Origin: a virus
DNA length: 21,571 nucleotides
Reading direction: 5' to 3' (one strand)
IMG/VR virus record: IMGVR_UViG_3300047357_000778
Coordinates: 1 to 21,571 of that record
In this document: positions 9,089 through 17,695 of the stretch, one piece after another
Numbering within the stretch: position 1 is the stretch's first letter
Layout of the letters: each line of letters begins with the position of its first letter
Program-made: the position numbers and the translations under genes
The notes under the pieces: model-generated
Database searches by the model: none
Told to the model about the DNA's origin: nothing
The model's input: only the letters and a program-made list of their open reading frames with translations

Positions 9089-11748
9089 TAGTCATCTTCC
9101 CCTACTGGTACATCTGGTCTTCTTCTACCGTCTGGTAAGTGAGTTTTGCCATATTTGTAATCCCATTGCCTTTGATTTAAACGTTTGCCTCCAGGGTACA
9201 AGAAACTTGCAGTTCCAGGTATAGGATCAGAGAAAAATGATTCGTAGCCTCCTGCTTTTGTTCCTATTGGTCTTGCAACTACTGAGTCTTTATATGAGTT
9301 TGCAAGTTCTACTGCTGACGGATTCGCATCCAAGCCTGCCGCTTCATTCAGCATACCATCCACCTTATCATTAATGGCTTCTACTGACTCATTAAGCATG
9401 TCTTCCGCTGTTTTTCTTGGTTCTTGTGTTGGCACAACTCTTTGTGCATTTACATCTACAGAGTATTCGCCGCCTGAAAAATTATTTACTACACTAATCA
9501 ATCTATATATTCCACCAAAAGTTCTTGAGACACCATCGCCTTTCCAGTAACCAGTATTTAGTTGACTGTCCTCATCTCTCCAATCCATATCGAACGTTTT
9601 TGGGGAACGTAATCCTAAGTAAAAGTGATTGTCATCTTTGTAAAAATTTGCCGCTTCTGACGAAGACGGGTCTTCGTTGTCTCTGCCCAAATACCAAGGG
9701 TCTCCTCTGAGAGTCATGTCTAACTGCAATAAAAATCCTACGTCATTTTGATGTTGACTTGCTATAACACCAAATAATGTATTTTGCACACTACCTTTTT
9801 TAATTGTGGCGTTTTCTTGGTCATTTTCAGATTCGTTTGATGTTGCATCAACTTTTTGTTTAACTGCTGTGGCTTCTTCTACTTTTTCAAATGTTAAATA
9901 TCCAAGTTTCTCTAAATCTTCTGCCGCTATAGGTGTTTCCATTGGATTAACTAAATCTACAGAATAGTTATAGTCGCTAAGTTCTGGTTCGTATTCTGGA
10001 AAAGGTTCTGTTGCAGTTACATTATTTTGTGCATTTAATTTTTTTAATGCTTTGCTGTCTAATGCATTTTCTAATGCTTGTTGATTTGCATCATTGTTAC
10101 CTTGTAATGCACCTGAAATAATTTCGGTGTCTAACCCAGTTGCGTCTTCCAGTTGTTGTACTAATCCAGATAACCCATTTTCTGCTATATCTTTAAGTTT
10201 ATTAATATCATCTAAGAAATCAGAAAATATATCTTCTGCTGTTGCATTTGCTTTGTCTTCGATAAATTCTTCTACGGCGCCTTCTAATGTTACATCTTGA
10301 TCTACTGGCACAGGTCCTGCTTTTTCAGAAAGTACTAGTGCGGCTTGTCCAATAGCACCGCCGGCCGGCGGAACCATTAATGCAATACCATTTTCATACT
10401 TGATATCTAAATTAATAATTTGGTCATTAAGTCCTGTGAAAATGTAGTGATATGCTTTTTTAAGTCCGCCTTCATCAAATATTTGTTCTGCTCTACTTTT
10501 GTATTCTTCTTTTGTGACTGTTGCTTCTTTGGCATCTATGACTATATCTGGTCTAGAACTTTTGTACAGCCTCGGTTTGTATGTTACTTTGTGTGCATAT
10601 CCATTTCTATTTGCGTCAAATTTTAATTGCTCTACGTTTGCATCCATTTTAAACCAAACAACATACGCCTGTTCTAATTTACATGGTGTAGACGGATCGT
10701 CCATTACTTCTTTTCTACTAATTTTTTCGTAAAACTCCCCATTCATACTAAGCAATGTTGCAAAGTATTTTTCAATAGTCATATCCTTTGGTGCATTAAT
10801 TTTATCTTCTTCGAAAACTGCTTCTACTTCTTCGCCTTCTTCTGCAGGTTCATCTACTAATGTCTGTTTTGCTGTTACGGCATCACCTATCTCGTATGTG
10901 GCATTTAGTATTCTGTTCCGATCGTCCATAGTAGCATCTGAAGTTGTATATACGGATTCGTCGCTTATTTTGTCTTGTTTGGCTGTTCCATCTTCTTCTC
11001 CTTCGCCTGAACTGCCAATTAGTTCGCTTAGGTCAAATTCAAATTCATCAGGTACTAAGTGATCAGCACATGTCTCTGAATGATACTTGTTTAGTTCTTC
11101 TTTGAGACTATCCACATGCTCTGTGATAGTGGAACCTTTTGTGCTTAAATTTGTAGGAATTTTAAAAAGTGGACTTGTAAATGCAAAAGACTTAGATGGC
11201 AATGTTGTTATGTCATACCTACTACCTTCGGAATCTATTTCTACATTAATACCTGTGATATTAAGTTTCCATCTAAAAGGGCCTGCTATGTCGGCAAACT
11301 GGCCGCCTTCGTCCTCATCATCTATATCTGCGGCTAGTCCTTGAAATTTTATTTCTAAAAACACAATTGGCATGTAGTCATTTTCTTGATCTAAGAATGC
11401 TCTTGCCATTTGCATTTGATCTAAGAATGTTGCCGCACCTGGCTGATGTACTGTAAAGTCTACTGAAATAGCATTAGGGCCGTCTGTGTTTGTTAATGCT
11501 TCTATTTTAATATCATCTATTGTAGCGGCAGTTACACCTGTTTGTGCTAGTATAACTTGATCTTGTGGTTGACATGTCAATGACGGATCAAACGATGCTA
11601 CTCCGTCTTTTGCCCCAACAGACAGTTCTTTCCTCATCATATACAACTTAGCATTGTATGTTGGTGTTGCATAGTTGTCGAGAATATTGCCGAAGACTTG
11701 GCCTACGTATGGATCATCAATTACTGGTACGTTATATGTGCTAGCCAT
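9088..11748 (-). CDS. Structural protein, probable baseplate hub (gp27-like by position)
   Basis: An 886-residue acidic protein lying between gp53 and gp5. The C-terminal part contains FLLQLDMTLRGDPWYLG (about residues 690-706) and GGIYRLISVVNNFSGGEYSV, patterns I associate with tail hub proteins of the gp27/gpD type. The N-terminus (NVPVIDDPYVGQVFG) is beta-rich. Two low-complexity stretches, near residues 260-330 (Glu/Asp-rich) and 500-600 (Ala/Asp/Asn-rich helical), split the likely domains. T4 gp27 is 391 residues, so this would be a strongly expanded version. The gene starts 1 nt after the gp53 stop and its own stop overlaps the gp5 ATG. Direct coupling to gp5 supports a hub role, because gp5 and gp27 form one complex in T4. 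Homology itself is not proven here. Confidence 0.6.
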   Translation of the reverse strand: MASTYNVPVIDDPYVGQVFGNILDNYATPTYNAKLYMMRKELSVGAKDGVASFDPSLTCQPQDQVILAQTGVTAATIDDIKIEALTNTDGPNAISVDFTVHQPGAATFLDQMQMARAFLDQENDYMPIVFLEIKFQGLAADIDDEDEGGQFADIAGPFRWKLNITGINVEIDSEGSRYDITTLPSKSFAFTSPLFKIPTNLSTKGSTITEHVDSLKEELNKYHSETCADHLVPDEFEFDLSELIGSSGEGEEDGTAKQDKISDESVYTTSDATMDDRNRILNATYEIGDAVTAKQTLVDEPAEEGEEVEAVFEEDKINAPKDMTIEKYFATLLSMNGEFYEKISRKEVMDDPSTPCKLEQAYVVWFKMDANVEQLKFDANRNGYAHKVTYKPRLYKSSRPDIVIDAKEATVTKEEYKSRAEQIFDEGGLKKAYHYIFTGLNDQIINLDIKYENGIALMVPPAGGAIGQAALVLSEKAGPVPVDQDVTLEGAVEEFIEDKANATAEDIFSDFLDDINKLKDIAENGLSGLVQQLEDATGLDTEIISGALQGNNDANQQALENALDSKALKKLNAQNNVTATEPFPEYEPELSDYNYSVDLVNPMETPIAAEDLEKLGYLTFEKVEEATAVKQKVDATSNESENDQENATIKKGSVQNTLFGVIASQHQNDVGFLLQLDMTLRGDPWYLGRDNEDPSSSEAANFYKDDNHFYLGLRSPKTFDMDWRDEDSQLNTGYWKGDGVSRTFGGIYRLISVVNNFSGGEYSVDVNAQRVVPTQEPRKTAEDMLNESVEAINDKVDGMLNEAAGLDANPSAVELANSYKDSVVARPIGTKAGGYESFFSDPIPGTASFLYPGGKRLNQRQWDYKYGKTHLPDGRRRPDVPVGEDD

Positions 11749-11749
11749 G

Positions 11750-12052
11750 TTAACCTGAAATGTTTCTAATTGAAGACATTGCAGGTAATTTTATAGTAGT
11801 TCCTGCTGTAAAGTCTCCTAGTGGATCTTTTAATATATCCGGATTCCTCGCCGCAAACACCCACCATAAAGTTGTTCTTTCATAAAGTACATGAGCTAAT
11901 TTGTCAGGTCTTTCCTCGTATTCTGCGGTGATAGTAAATGTTTCATCATCTATGCTTTTTCCAATTCTAGGCATGTTTACATTGATATCCATAAACTGAT
12001 TATCTCTGTATTGAGCATTTCTCAAAAAACTATCTTGTTTATATTTAGGCAT
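11750..12052 (-). CDS. 53: Baseplate wedge protein gp53 (short form)
   Basis: A 100-residue protein with a LysM-like core: LAHVLYERTTLWWVFAARNP, then DILKDPLGDFTAGTTIKLPA (residues about 53-93). T4 gp53 (196 residues) joins neighbouring wedges and its N-terminal part carries this fold. Only that part is present here, as is common for LysM-like gp53 relatives. The start ATG overlaps the preceding stop as TAATG and the next gene begins after 1 nt. It is the second gene of the late operon that starts at 12963. Confidence 0.85.
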   Translation of the reverse strand: MPKYKQDSFLRNAQYRDNQFMDINVNMPRIGKSIDDETFTITAEYEERPDKLAHVLYERTTLWWVFAARNPDILKDPLGDFTAGTTIKLPAMSSIRNISG

Positions 12053-12963
12053 TAGATAAATCCATCCTTATATGATTCACCGCTTGTAAGAGTGTCGAGG
12101 TTAAACTTCCTTCTGAGTTTCTGTGGTGTGTACGTTGGTTCTAAGTTGACCATTAAGTTACATCTAGTAGGTACATGAGTAACAGTATCGCCTAATTTAA
12201 CTGGAACATAGTCAACTTCTTCAGGTAACTGAATGCTATAACTGGTCATAACAACAGGAACCTTGTTGAACATATGGTCTCCCATATATTCAAATAATAG
12301 TACAGGAGGTGGTCTTCCGTAATCTCCTTGCTTCACTGCTTGATCACCAAATGCACCTTTAGTTGCTATTTTACAAAACGTAAAAATTGCTAACAAATAT
12401 CGTGCTTCATAAATGTCGTTTGCAGTAAAGTCAGCAGTTATAGGTAGCATTGGTGGGGTACTATTTTGAAATGTCTTAATTTGATAGTTCATACCTTGCA
12501 TGTGGCCATCGGCGTAATTCGATTGCCCTGTTACCACAATAGTTGGTGTGTATTGCCATACCATACCACCAGACTCCTCAATTGGTTTAAGCAAATAATC
12601 ACCTGAGTCACCTTTGGTAGTTTTTTGGTAGAACATACTTTCACCACCTTTTTTAGGTCTGAGTCTTGCTCTCCAATCATAAGACTTTTCTAATGTTTCA
12701 TCTTCAGCAATTTTGCTACTTACCTGCGACATCAGTTCTGCTTCTATTACTAACTGCCCAATTCTTGCATCAATTTCTGTGGCTAGTAAATTAGTGTTTG
12801 GATTGTTTGGTAGACCATAACCCGGAAAAGCAGAGCCTAACATACGATCAAAGAATGTTTTAGCCAGCGGATTTTTGTCACCAAGTTTACTACTGGCTTC
12901 TGCTATTTTATTGTTCAGCAGTCCATTGAATGCATTCTTAGTTTTAGATAAAAAATCAACCAT
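12052..12963 (-). CDS. 48: Tail tube cap / baseplate protein, gp48-like
   Basis: A 303-residue protein starting MVDFLSKTKNAFNGLL. The central and C-terminal part has WQYTPTIVVTGQSNYADG, DFTANDIYEARYLLAIFTF, GRPPPVLLFEYMGDHMFNKV and QLPEEVDYVPV, the pattern of gp48/gp54-type tube-cap proteins that start tube assembly on the baseplate. T4 gp48 has 364 residues. I chose ATG at 12963 because it has a clear Shine-Dalgarno (AGGAG, 6 nt upstream). A longer frame to 12996 would run through the GATAAATA promoter box. It is the first gene of the gp48-gp53-hub-gp5 operon. gp54 is the main alternative; gp48 is preferred by overall feel only. Confidence 0.68.
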   Translation of the reverse strand: MVDFLSKTKNAFNGLLNNKIAEASSKLGDKNPLAKTFFDRMLGSAFPGYGLPNNPNTNLLATEIDARIGQLVIEAELMSQVSSKIAEDETLEKSYDWRARLRPKKGGESMFYQKTTKGDSGDYLLKPIEESGGMVWQYTPTIVVTGQSNYADGHMQGMNYQIKTFQNSTPPMLPITADFTANDIYEARYLLAIFTFCKIATKGAFGDQAVKQGDYGRPPPVLLFEYMGDHMFNKVPVVMTSYSIQLPEEVDYVPVKLGDTVTHVPTRCNLMVNLEPTYTPQKLRRKFNLDTLTSGESYKDGFI

Positions 12964-12980
12964 ATTGTCTCCTATATTAG

Positions 12981-12988
12981 TATTTATC
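12981..12988 (-). promoter_or_regulatory. Late-promoter-like box GATAAATA before gp48-like gene
   Basis: GATAAATA on the minus strand ends 17 nt before the ATG at 12963. A start site about 6 nt further down would leave a short leader that still contains the AGGAG ribosome site. This is the best-placed copy of the motif and supports its reading as the gp55-dependent late -10 box. Confidence 0.65.
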
Positions 12989-13037
12989 AACATCATTAAG
13001 TACTGTTTTTATTTTTCACTATTTTGACAAAAACTAC

Positions 13038-13065
13038 TTGACTTTTGTTAAGTATAATGTATAAT
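13038..13065 (+). promoter_or_regulatory. sigma70-like promoter of the gp55-gp47-gp46 operon
   Basis: TTGACT at 13038-13043 and TATAAT at 13060-13065 are separated by 16 nt, near the sigma70 optimum. A second TATAAT lies at 13053-13058 and a second TTGACA at 13024-13029, but their mutual spacing does not fit. The gp55 ATG at 13097 has GGAG at 13088-13091. No GATAAATA box is seen on this strand here, so transcription by the unmodified host polymerase is likely. Confidence 0.7.
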
Positions 13066-13096
13066 AACTGTTTAATATTATAATTTTGGAGACCAC

Positions 13097-13969
13097 ATGG
13101 CACAACCTAAGAAGGTAAATTACCTTAATAATAAGGACATTCTTAAGGAAATCCACAAAAGCAAAATGAGTTTTTGTTGGCTATCTGACGAACAGTACTT
13201 CCAGCATGACATCATTGTTGACGATGTCAAGAAGATTAATAAAACAGCGATTAAACAAGCAAAAGAGAACCAAGCATCAAGAATTCAAAGCGAAGCCTAT
13301 GCAGAAGCAATGATACAGCACGGTAGCGGTGATTACAGAAACAAGCCTAAACAAAAGGAATTTGCTGTAGACATTGACACAATTTCTGATGAGGACGTAA
13401 CTTTTAGAGTTATGACCATGGAACATATACCTTTAGAGCCTGGCAGAAAAAAGAATCCTAGAAATGAAGCAGAAACTAAAGCAAAAGTAAATTTTCCACC
13501 TTTTAAACATTACGCATTTCAAAATGGCGAACTCAAAGAAGTATCAAGAAGCCATTGGGAAGGAAGTTTAAGTAATGGCAAATTTAATCCAGGTGTAGGC
13601 AGAATCACAAACAAATTAGGAACTATGTTTTTAAAACTTGTAGAAAGGTTTAGTCATAGAGCCAACTGGCGAGGTTATACTTATGTAGACGAAATGCGTG
13701 GACAAGCATTAGTTCAACTTAGTCAAGTAGGCTTACAATTTAATGAAGCAAAGTCAGACAATCCTTTTGCATATTATACAGCGGCAGTTATTAACAGTTT
13801 TACTAGAGTACTCAATTTAGAAAAACGTAATCAAAGTATTAGAGACGATATTTTGATTGACACAGGGCACTTACCAAGTTATAGTAGACAGATTAAACAC
13901 GAAGATGAAATGAGAATACTTCGAGAATCAATTGAATCAGGGAAAAGCGATGAAGGAGCCTTTGATTAA
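13097..13969 (+). CDS. 55: Late-transcription sigma factor gp55 (with long N-terminal extension)
   Basis: gp55 replaces the host sigma on RNA polymerase and directs it to TATAAATA-type late promoters together with the sliding clamp. The C-terminal half (about residues 170-265) carries the sigma-2-like segment: GRITNKLGTMFLKLVERFS, then GQALVQLSQVGLQF, NPFAYYTAAVINSFTRVLN and LEKRNQSIRDDIL. At 290 residues it exceeds T4 gp55 (185) by about 100, nearly all at the N-terminus, which is charged and unrecognised. The acidic end SDEGAFD could be a clamp-contact tail. It is the first gene of a plus-strand operon with gp47 and gp46, next to a sigma70-like promoter and divergent from the late baseplate operon. 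Confidence 0.88.
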   Translation: MAQPKKVNYLNNKDILKEIHKSKMSFCWLSDEQYFQHDIIVDDVKKINKTAIKQAKENQASRIQSEAYAEAMIQHGSGDYRNKPKQKEFAVDIDTISDEDVTFRVMTMEHIPLEPGRKKNPRNEAETKAKVNFPPFKHYAFQNGELKEVSRSHWEGSLSNGKFNPGVGRITNKLGTMFLKLVERFSHRANWRGYTYVDEMRGQALVQLSQVGLQFNEAKSDNPFAYYTAAVINSFTRVLNLEKRNQSIRDDILIDTGHLPSYSRQIKHEDEMRILRESIESGKSDEGAFD

Positions 13970-13972
13970 TTT

Positions 13973-14989
13973 ATGTCACAACTTTTTAAAAATGCCGCGT
14001 GTTTCACGGATATTCACTACGGCCTAAAACAGAACAGCAGGTTACACCTAAACGATTGTGCTAGATTTATAGACTGGTTTATTGCAGAAGCAAAAGCCAG
14101 AGACTGTGAAACATGTATTTTCTTAGGTGACTGGCATCATCATAGAGCAAGTATTAATGTTGCTACTATGAATGCTTCAATTAACGATCTTAAAAAACTC
14201 AGCGATGCATTTGAAAAAGTGTATTTTATATTAGGTAATCACGATTTATATTATAGAGATAAACGTGAACTTAACAGTATTGAATATGCTAGAGACTTGC
14301 CTAACTTTGTAATGATCGACGAGCATTTCTTACAAGATGATGTAGCAATTATTCCTTGGCTAGTTGGCGATGAACATAAAACATTAAGTAATATACAATG
14401 CAAATATATGTTTGGGCATTTTGAACTTCCATACTTTAAAATGAATGCTATGGTAGAAATGCCAGATCACGGTGGTATAAAGGCAGAAGACTTATCTGGA
14501 CCTGATTATGTGTTTAGTGGTCATTTCCACAAACGTCAGTATAAAAATAACATACATTATATGGGCAATGCTTTCCCTCATAACTACTCTGATGTAGGTG
14601 ATGCAGATAGAGGAGGAATGTTTTTAACATGGGGAGAAGAACCTATATATGTTAATTGGGAAGAATGTCCTAAGTATAAATCCTTTACACTAAAAGAACT
14701 ATTAGACAATCACGAAACACTTTTAGACGAATATACTTATTCTCGAGTTAAACTTGATATTAGCATTTCGTATGAAGAAGCAAACTTCATCAGAGAAAAG
14801 ATGGCAGAGCAGTACAATGTAAGAGAACTGCAACTAATTCCTATAAAAGAAGAGGAAGAAGCATACGAAGGTGGAGAAATAGAATTTGAAAGTGTTGATA
14901 AAATTGTGATAACACAGTTAGAAACTATTGACTCTAACACCATTGATAAACAAAGACTTATCGACATCTACAACGGAATAGAAATTTAA
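13973..14989 (+). CDS. 47: Recombination endonuclease subunit gp47 (Mre11-like)
   Basis: gp47 is the Mre11-type metal-dependent nuclease that pairs with gp46 to resect DNA ends for phage recombination-dependent replication. All calcineurin-like phosphoesterase motifs are visible: TDIH (D13, H15), GDWHH (G52-H56), GNHD (88-91), GHFE (148-151) and SGHFHKRQ (182-189). The length of 338 residues equals T4 gp47 (339) almost exactly. It starts 3 nt after the gp55 stop and ends 1 nt before the gp46 ATG, so the three genes form one operon. The closest ribosome site is AAGGAG at a long 15-nt spacing, which suggests dependence on translation of gp55. Confidence 0.95.
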   Translation: MSQLFKNAACFTDIHYGLKQNSRLHLNDCARFIDWFIAEAKARDCETCIFLGDWHHHRASINVATMNASINDLKKLSDAFEKVYFILGNHDLYYRDKRELNSIEYARDLPNFVMIDEHFLQDDVAIIPWLVGDEHKTLSNIQCKYMFGHFELPYFKMNAMVEMPDHGGIKAEDLSGPDYVFSGHFHKRQYKNNIHYMGNAFPHNYSDVGDADRGGMFLTWGEEPIYVNWEECPKYKSFTLKELLDNHETLLDEYTYSRVKLDISISYEEANFIREKMAEQYNVRELQLIPIKEEEEAYEGGEIEFESVDKIVITQLETIDSNTIDKQRLIDIYNGIEI

Positions 14990-14990
14990 T

Positions 14991-16757
14991 ATGTTAAAGA
15001 TTAAAAACGTATCTGCAAAGAATTTTATGAGTGTAGGTGCTCAAACCCAAGCAGTAAATTTTGACAATGTTAACCTAACATTAGTTCTAGGTCATAACTT
15101 AGACATGGGAGGAGATGGTAGCAGAAATGGTACTGGTAAGACTACTATTATTAATGCACTCAGTTATGCATTGTATGGCGAAGCATTAACAAACATCAGA
15201 CGTGATAATCTCATCAACAAGACAAACGGTAAAGGAATGATAGTTACTGTTGATTTTGAAATAGATGGCACTGAATATAGAATTGAAAGAGGCAGACGTC
15301 CTAACACTTTAAAACTTTTTGTCGATGGAAACGAAGCAGGGGACCAAGAGCAACAAGGTGATAGCAGAGAAACACAAAAAGACATTGAAAAAATTATTGG
15401 ATTCCCTCACTTAATGTTTAAGCATTTAATTGCATTAAACACTTACACAGAACCCTTCCTTGGCATGAAGCCAAACGATCAACGAGATATGATTGAGCAA
15501 CTACTAGGTATAACTGAACTTAGTGAAAAAGCAGAAGTCCTCAAAGAACTTATGAAGGACAGTAGAGACAGAATTAAAGAAGAAGAAATAAAAATTAATG
15601 CCATAGAGGCTAGTAACAAACGTATCGAAAAAAACATAAACGAGATTACTAGCAGAAGTAAAGCATGGCAGAAAACACACTCTGATAAACTTGAAGACAT
15701 GGCTACTTCTATTAGTACATTAATGGAAATAGACATTGAGCAAGAGATTACAGCACACAAAAGTAATGCAGATGTGTTAGAGCAAAAGACTGCTATTAGT
15801 ACAATAGAAAAAGAAAAGACAACCAGTGAAACATCTTTAAACAGAAGTAACATAAAAATTTCTGAACTTGAGAATAATATAGTAAAAGCAAAAGAAGGTG
15901 TATGTCCAGCCTGTGAACAAAGCACAGCACACTTAGACACACATGAAGAATATACAAAAGATTTAGAAAATAAACTTGTTGAAGAAGTAAAATACAAAGA
16001 AGGCATTGAGCAACGTATCAAGGAACTTGATGAAGCATTAGATGAATTAGGCGAGTTACCTGACTTGCAAAATACTTTCTATGAAAGCCTAGAAAGTGGG
16101 TTAGAACATAAGCATAATCTAGATACATTAGAAAAACAACTTGAAGAAAAAGCAGACGAAGTAAATCCATATGATGAGCAAGTTGAGAATTTACGTGAAA
16201 CAGGCTTACAAGAGATAGACTTTGAAATTATAAACGAGATTACACAATTACGAGAACATCAAGAGTTCTTATACAAACTACTTACAAGCAAAGACAGTTT
16301 TATCCGTAAACGTATTATTGATCAAAATATTGCATACTTAAATCACAGACTTGCACATTACTTAGACAAGTTAGGCTTGCCACATGATGTAAAATTTGCA
16401 AGTGATTTAGGTGTAGAAATTACAGAGTACGGCAGAGACTTAGACTTTGACAATTTAAGCAGAGGTGAACGTAATAGACTTATACTTGGACTAAGTTGGG
16501 CATTCAGAGACATATTTGAAAGCCTTAATCATTCTATGAATTTAATGTGTGTTGATGAACTTATCGATAGTGGTATGGATACTACTGGTGTAGAAAATGC
16601 ATTAGCAATACTAAAGAAAATGAACAGAGAACAGTCTAAGAATATATTACTCATCTCACACAAAGAAGAATTAGTAGGACGTGTGAATAATGTACTTACA
16701 GTTGTAAAAGAAGGAGGCTTTACAGCATATAATACTGATACAGAGTACATATCATGA
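14991..16757 (+). CDS. 46: Recombination endonuclease subunit gp46 (Rad50/SMC-like ATPase)
   Basis: gp46 is the ATPase partner of gp47. In order: Walker A GSRNGTGKT (43-51), a Q-loop-like region LIALNTYTEPFLG, a long first coiled coil (about 165-300), a zinc hook CPAC (305-308), the returning coil (310-440), ABC signature LSRGERNR (about 489-496), Walker B MCVDE with D522-E523, and an H-loop ISHKEE near 555. The length of 588 residues is close to T4 gp46 (560). It starts 1 nt after gp47 and its stop overlaps the next gene (ATGA). All catalytic motifs are intact, so it should be active. Confidence 0.96.
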   Translation: MLKIKNVSAKNFMSVGAQTQAVNFDNVNLTLVLGHNLDMGGDGSRNGTGKTTIINALSYALYGEALTNIRRDNLINKTNGKGMIVTVDFEIDGTEYRIERGRRPNTLKLFVDGNEAGDQEQQGDSRETQKDIEKIIGFPHLMFKHLIALNTYTEPFLGMKPNDQRDMIEQLLGITELSEKAEVLKELMKDSRDRIKEEEIKINAIEASNKRIEKNINEITSRSKAWQKTHSDKLEDMATSISTLMEIDIEQEITAHKSNADVLEQKTAISTIEKEKTTSETSLNRSNIKISELENNIVKAKEGVCPACEQSTAHLDTHEEYTKDLENKLVEEVKYKEGIEQRIKELDEALDELGELPDLQNTFYESLESGLEHKHNLDTLEKQLEEKADEVNPYDEQVENLRETGLQEIDFEIINEITQLREHQEFLYKLLTSKDSFIRKRIIDQNIAYLNHRLAHYLDKLGLPHDVKFASDLGVEITEYGRDLDFDNLSRGERNRLILGLSWAFRDIFESLNHSMNLMCVDELIDSGMDTTGVENALAILKKMNREQSKNILLISHKEELVGRVNNVLTVVKEGGFTAYNTDTEYIS

Positions 16758-17182
16758 CTTGGTTATACAACGGAGATGTGATAGATACACTTCCCGACGA
16801 CTGTGAAGCATTTGTGTACTTAATCACAAATAAGAAGAACGGCATGAAGTATGTTGGTAAAAAACTTGCTAAATTCAAAACGACCAAACCTCCCTTAAAA
16901 GGCAAAAAAAATAAACGTCGTGGTTACAAAGAAAGCGACTGGAAAACTTATTGGGGTAGTTCAGATCATTTGAATGCTGATGTTTTAAAATATGGAGAAG
17001 ATAATTTTATCAGAGAAATTCTTCATATGTGTCCTAGCAGGGGTATCTCTAGTTACTTAGAAGCCAAAGAACAGTTTGACAGAGAAGTACTACTAAGTGA
17101 CGATTACTATAACGGCATAATCAATGTTCGTATAGGTGGTTCTAAAGTTCTTAAAGAACATTTAAAAAACCCAAATATTTAA
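16754..17182 (+). CDS. GIY-YIG domain protein (possible nuclease)
   Basis: A 142-residue protein with GIY-YIG features: VYLIT at 21-25 in place of GIY and KYVGKK at 32-37 in place of YIG, then a basic insertion (about 37-57, many Lys/Arg) and SDWKTYWGSS at 61-70. YLEAKEQF (101-108) offers Glu residues for the metal site and YYNGIINVR (118-126) the conserved Asn. In this superfamily such proteins include homing endonucleases and repair nucleases. No DNA-binding tail typical of I-TevI is present. Its ATG overlaps the gp46 stop (ATGA), which suggests a stable role with the gp46/47 unit rather than a recent insertion. It converges on the oxygenase gene with a 21-nt overlap. Function is inferred. 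Confidence 0.75.
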   Translation: MTWLYNGDVIDTLPDDCEAFVYLITNKKNGMKYVGKKLAKFKTTKPPLKGKKNKRRGYKESDWKTYWGSSDHLNADVLKYGEDNFIREILHMCPSRGISSYLEAKEQFDREVLLSDDYYNGIINVRIGGSKVLKEHLKNPNI

Positions 17183-17632
17183 ACTCCATCTAACACCGTC
17201 GATAATTTCTTTTACTTCGTGTTTAGTATCACCTTTAAACAAAATACAATCTCCTATACATAAAGGAATTTCTTGTTGGTCAACTATTACTTCGCCACCT
17301 GCGTAAGCATTATTCAATGCTAATAAAATTGTGTACGTTGAAGGATCGCTATGCAATTTACATACATCTCCCTTTTCGTACATACATACATACATATTAC
17401 TGTTAGAATCAATTTTTAGTAAATCTGTTATCCATTGTTCTGTGTGTTTTTCAAGTCTAATACGTTTAGTGTTAATAAAATTTTCACTCCACTTCCCTGG
17501 TAAAAGAGAACCTTTACCAAACTGTTTTAAAGAATTAGTGAATGTAGGCAGTTGGTTTATAATCTGTTCACACTGATTGCTAGACAAAGCCTGTCTAATT
17601 ATTGTTGGCTGAGTACTTGGCATCTTGATCAT
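17162..17632 (-). CDS. 2OG-Fe(II) oxygenase
   Basis: A 156-residue protein of the prolyl-4-hydroxylase-like 2-oxoglutarate/Fe(II) family. The iron-binding triad is visible as H94-S-D96 (in KLHSDPSTYT) and H138 (in GDTKHEV), with R148 ten residues later to hold 2-oxoglutarate. The core strands YTILLALNN, GGEVIVD and DCILFKG match the double-stranded beta-helix. Such enzymes are frequent in marine T4-like phages; the substrate (protein, nucleic acid or small molecule) cannot be read from sequence. ATG at 17632 or 17623 are both possible and neither has a clear ribosome site. CATAAGTA at 17638-17645 on this strand is a weak late-box candidate. Upstream lies the 590-nt stretch with the predicted RNA. 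Confidence 0.85.
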   Translation of the reverse strand: MIKMPSTQPTIIRQALSSNQCEQIINQLPTFTNSLKQFGKGSLLPGKWSENFINTKRIRLEKHTEQWITDLLKIDSNSNMYVCMYEKGDVCKLHSDPSTYTILLALNNAYAGGEVIVDQQEIPLCIGDCILFKGDTKHEVKEIIDGVRWSLNIWVF

Positions 17633-17687
17633 ACATATACTTATGACATGTTCTACTCAAAAAAATATTATGTGTGTAATACTTAGA

Positions 17688-17695
17688 TATAAGTA
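17688..17695 (+). promoter_or_regulatory. Possible late-type promoter box TATAAGTA before the predicted RNA
   Basis: TATAAGTA differs from the T4 late box by one base and lies directly upstream of the folded region on the strand its wobble pairs support. The surrounding AGATA-TAAG-TATCT is palindromic, so the match could be chance. Confidence 0.3.

Noticed and set aside
15479-16021. 180-codon minus-strand frame opposite gp46
   Set aside because: Antisense of the coiled-coil region, giving a Ser/Leu/Phe-rich artefact.
16754-17182. Reading the GIY-YIG gene as a mobile intron-type homing endonuclease
   Set aside because: No intron or split gene nearby; gp46 is intact and the gene is coupled to it by an ATGA overlap.
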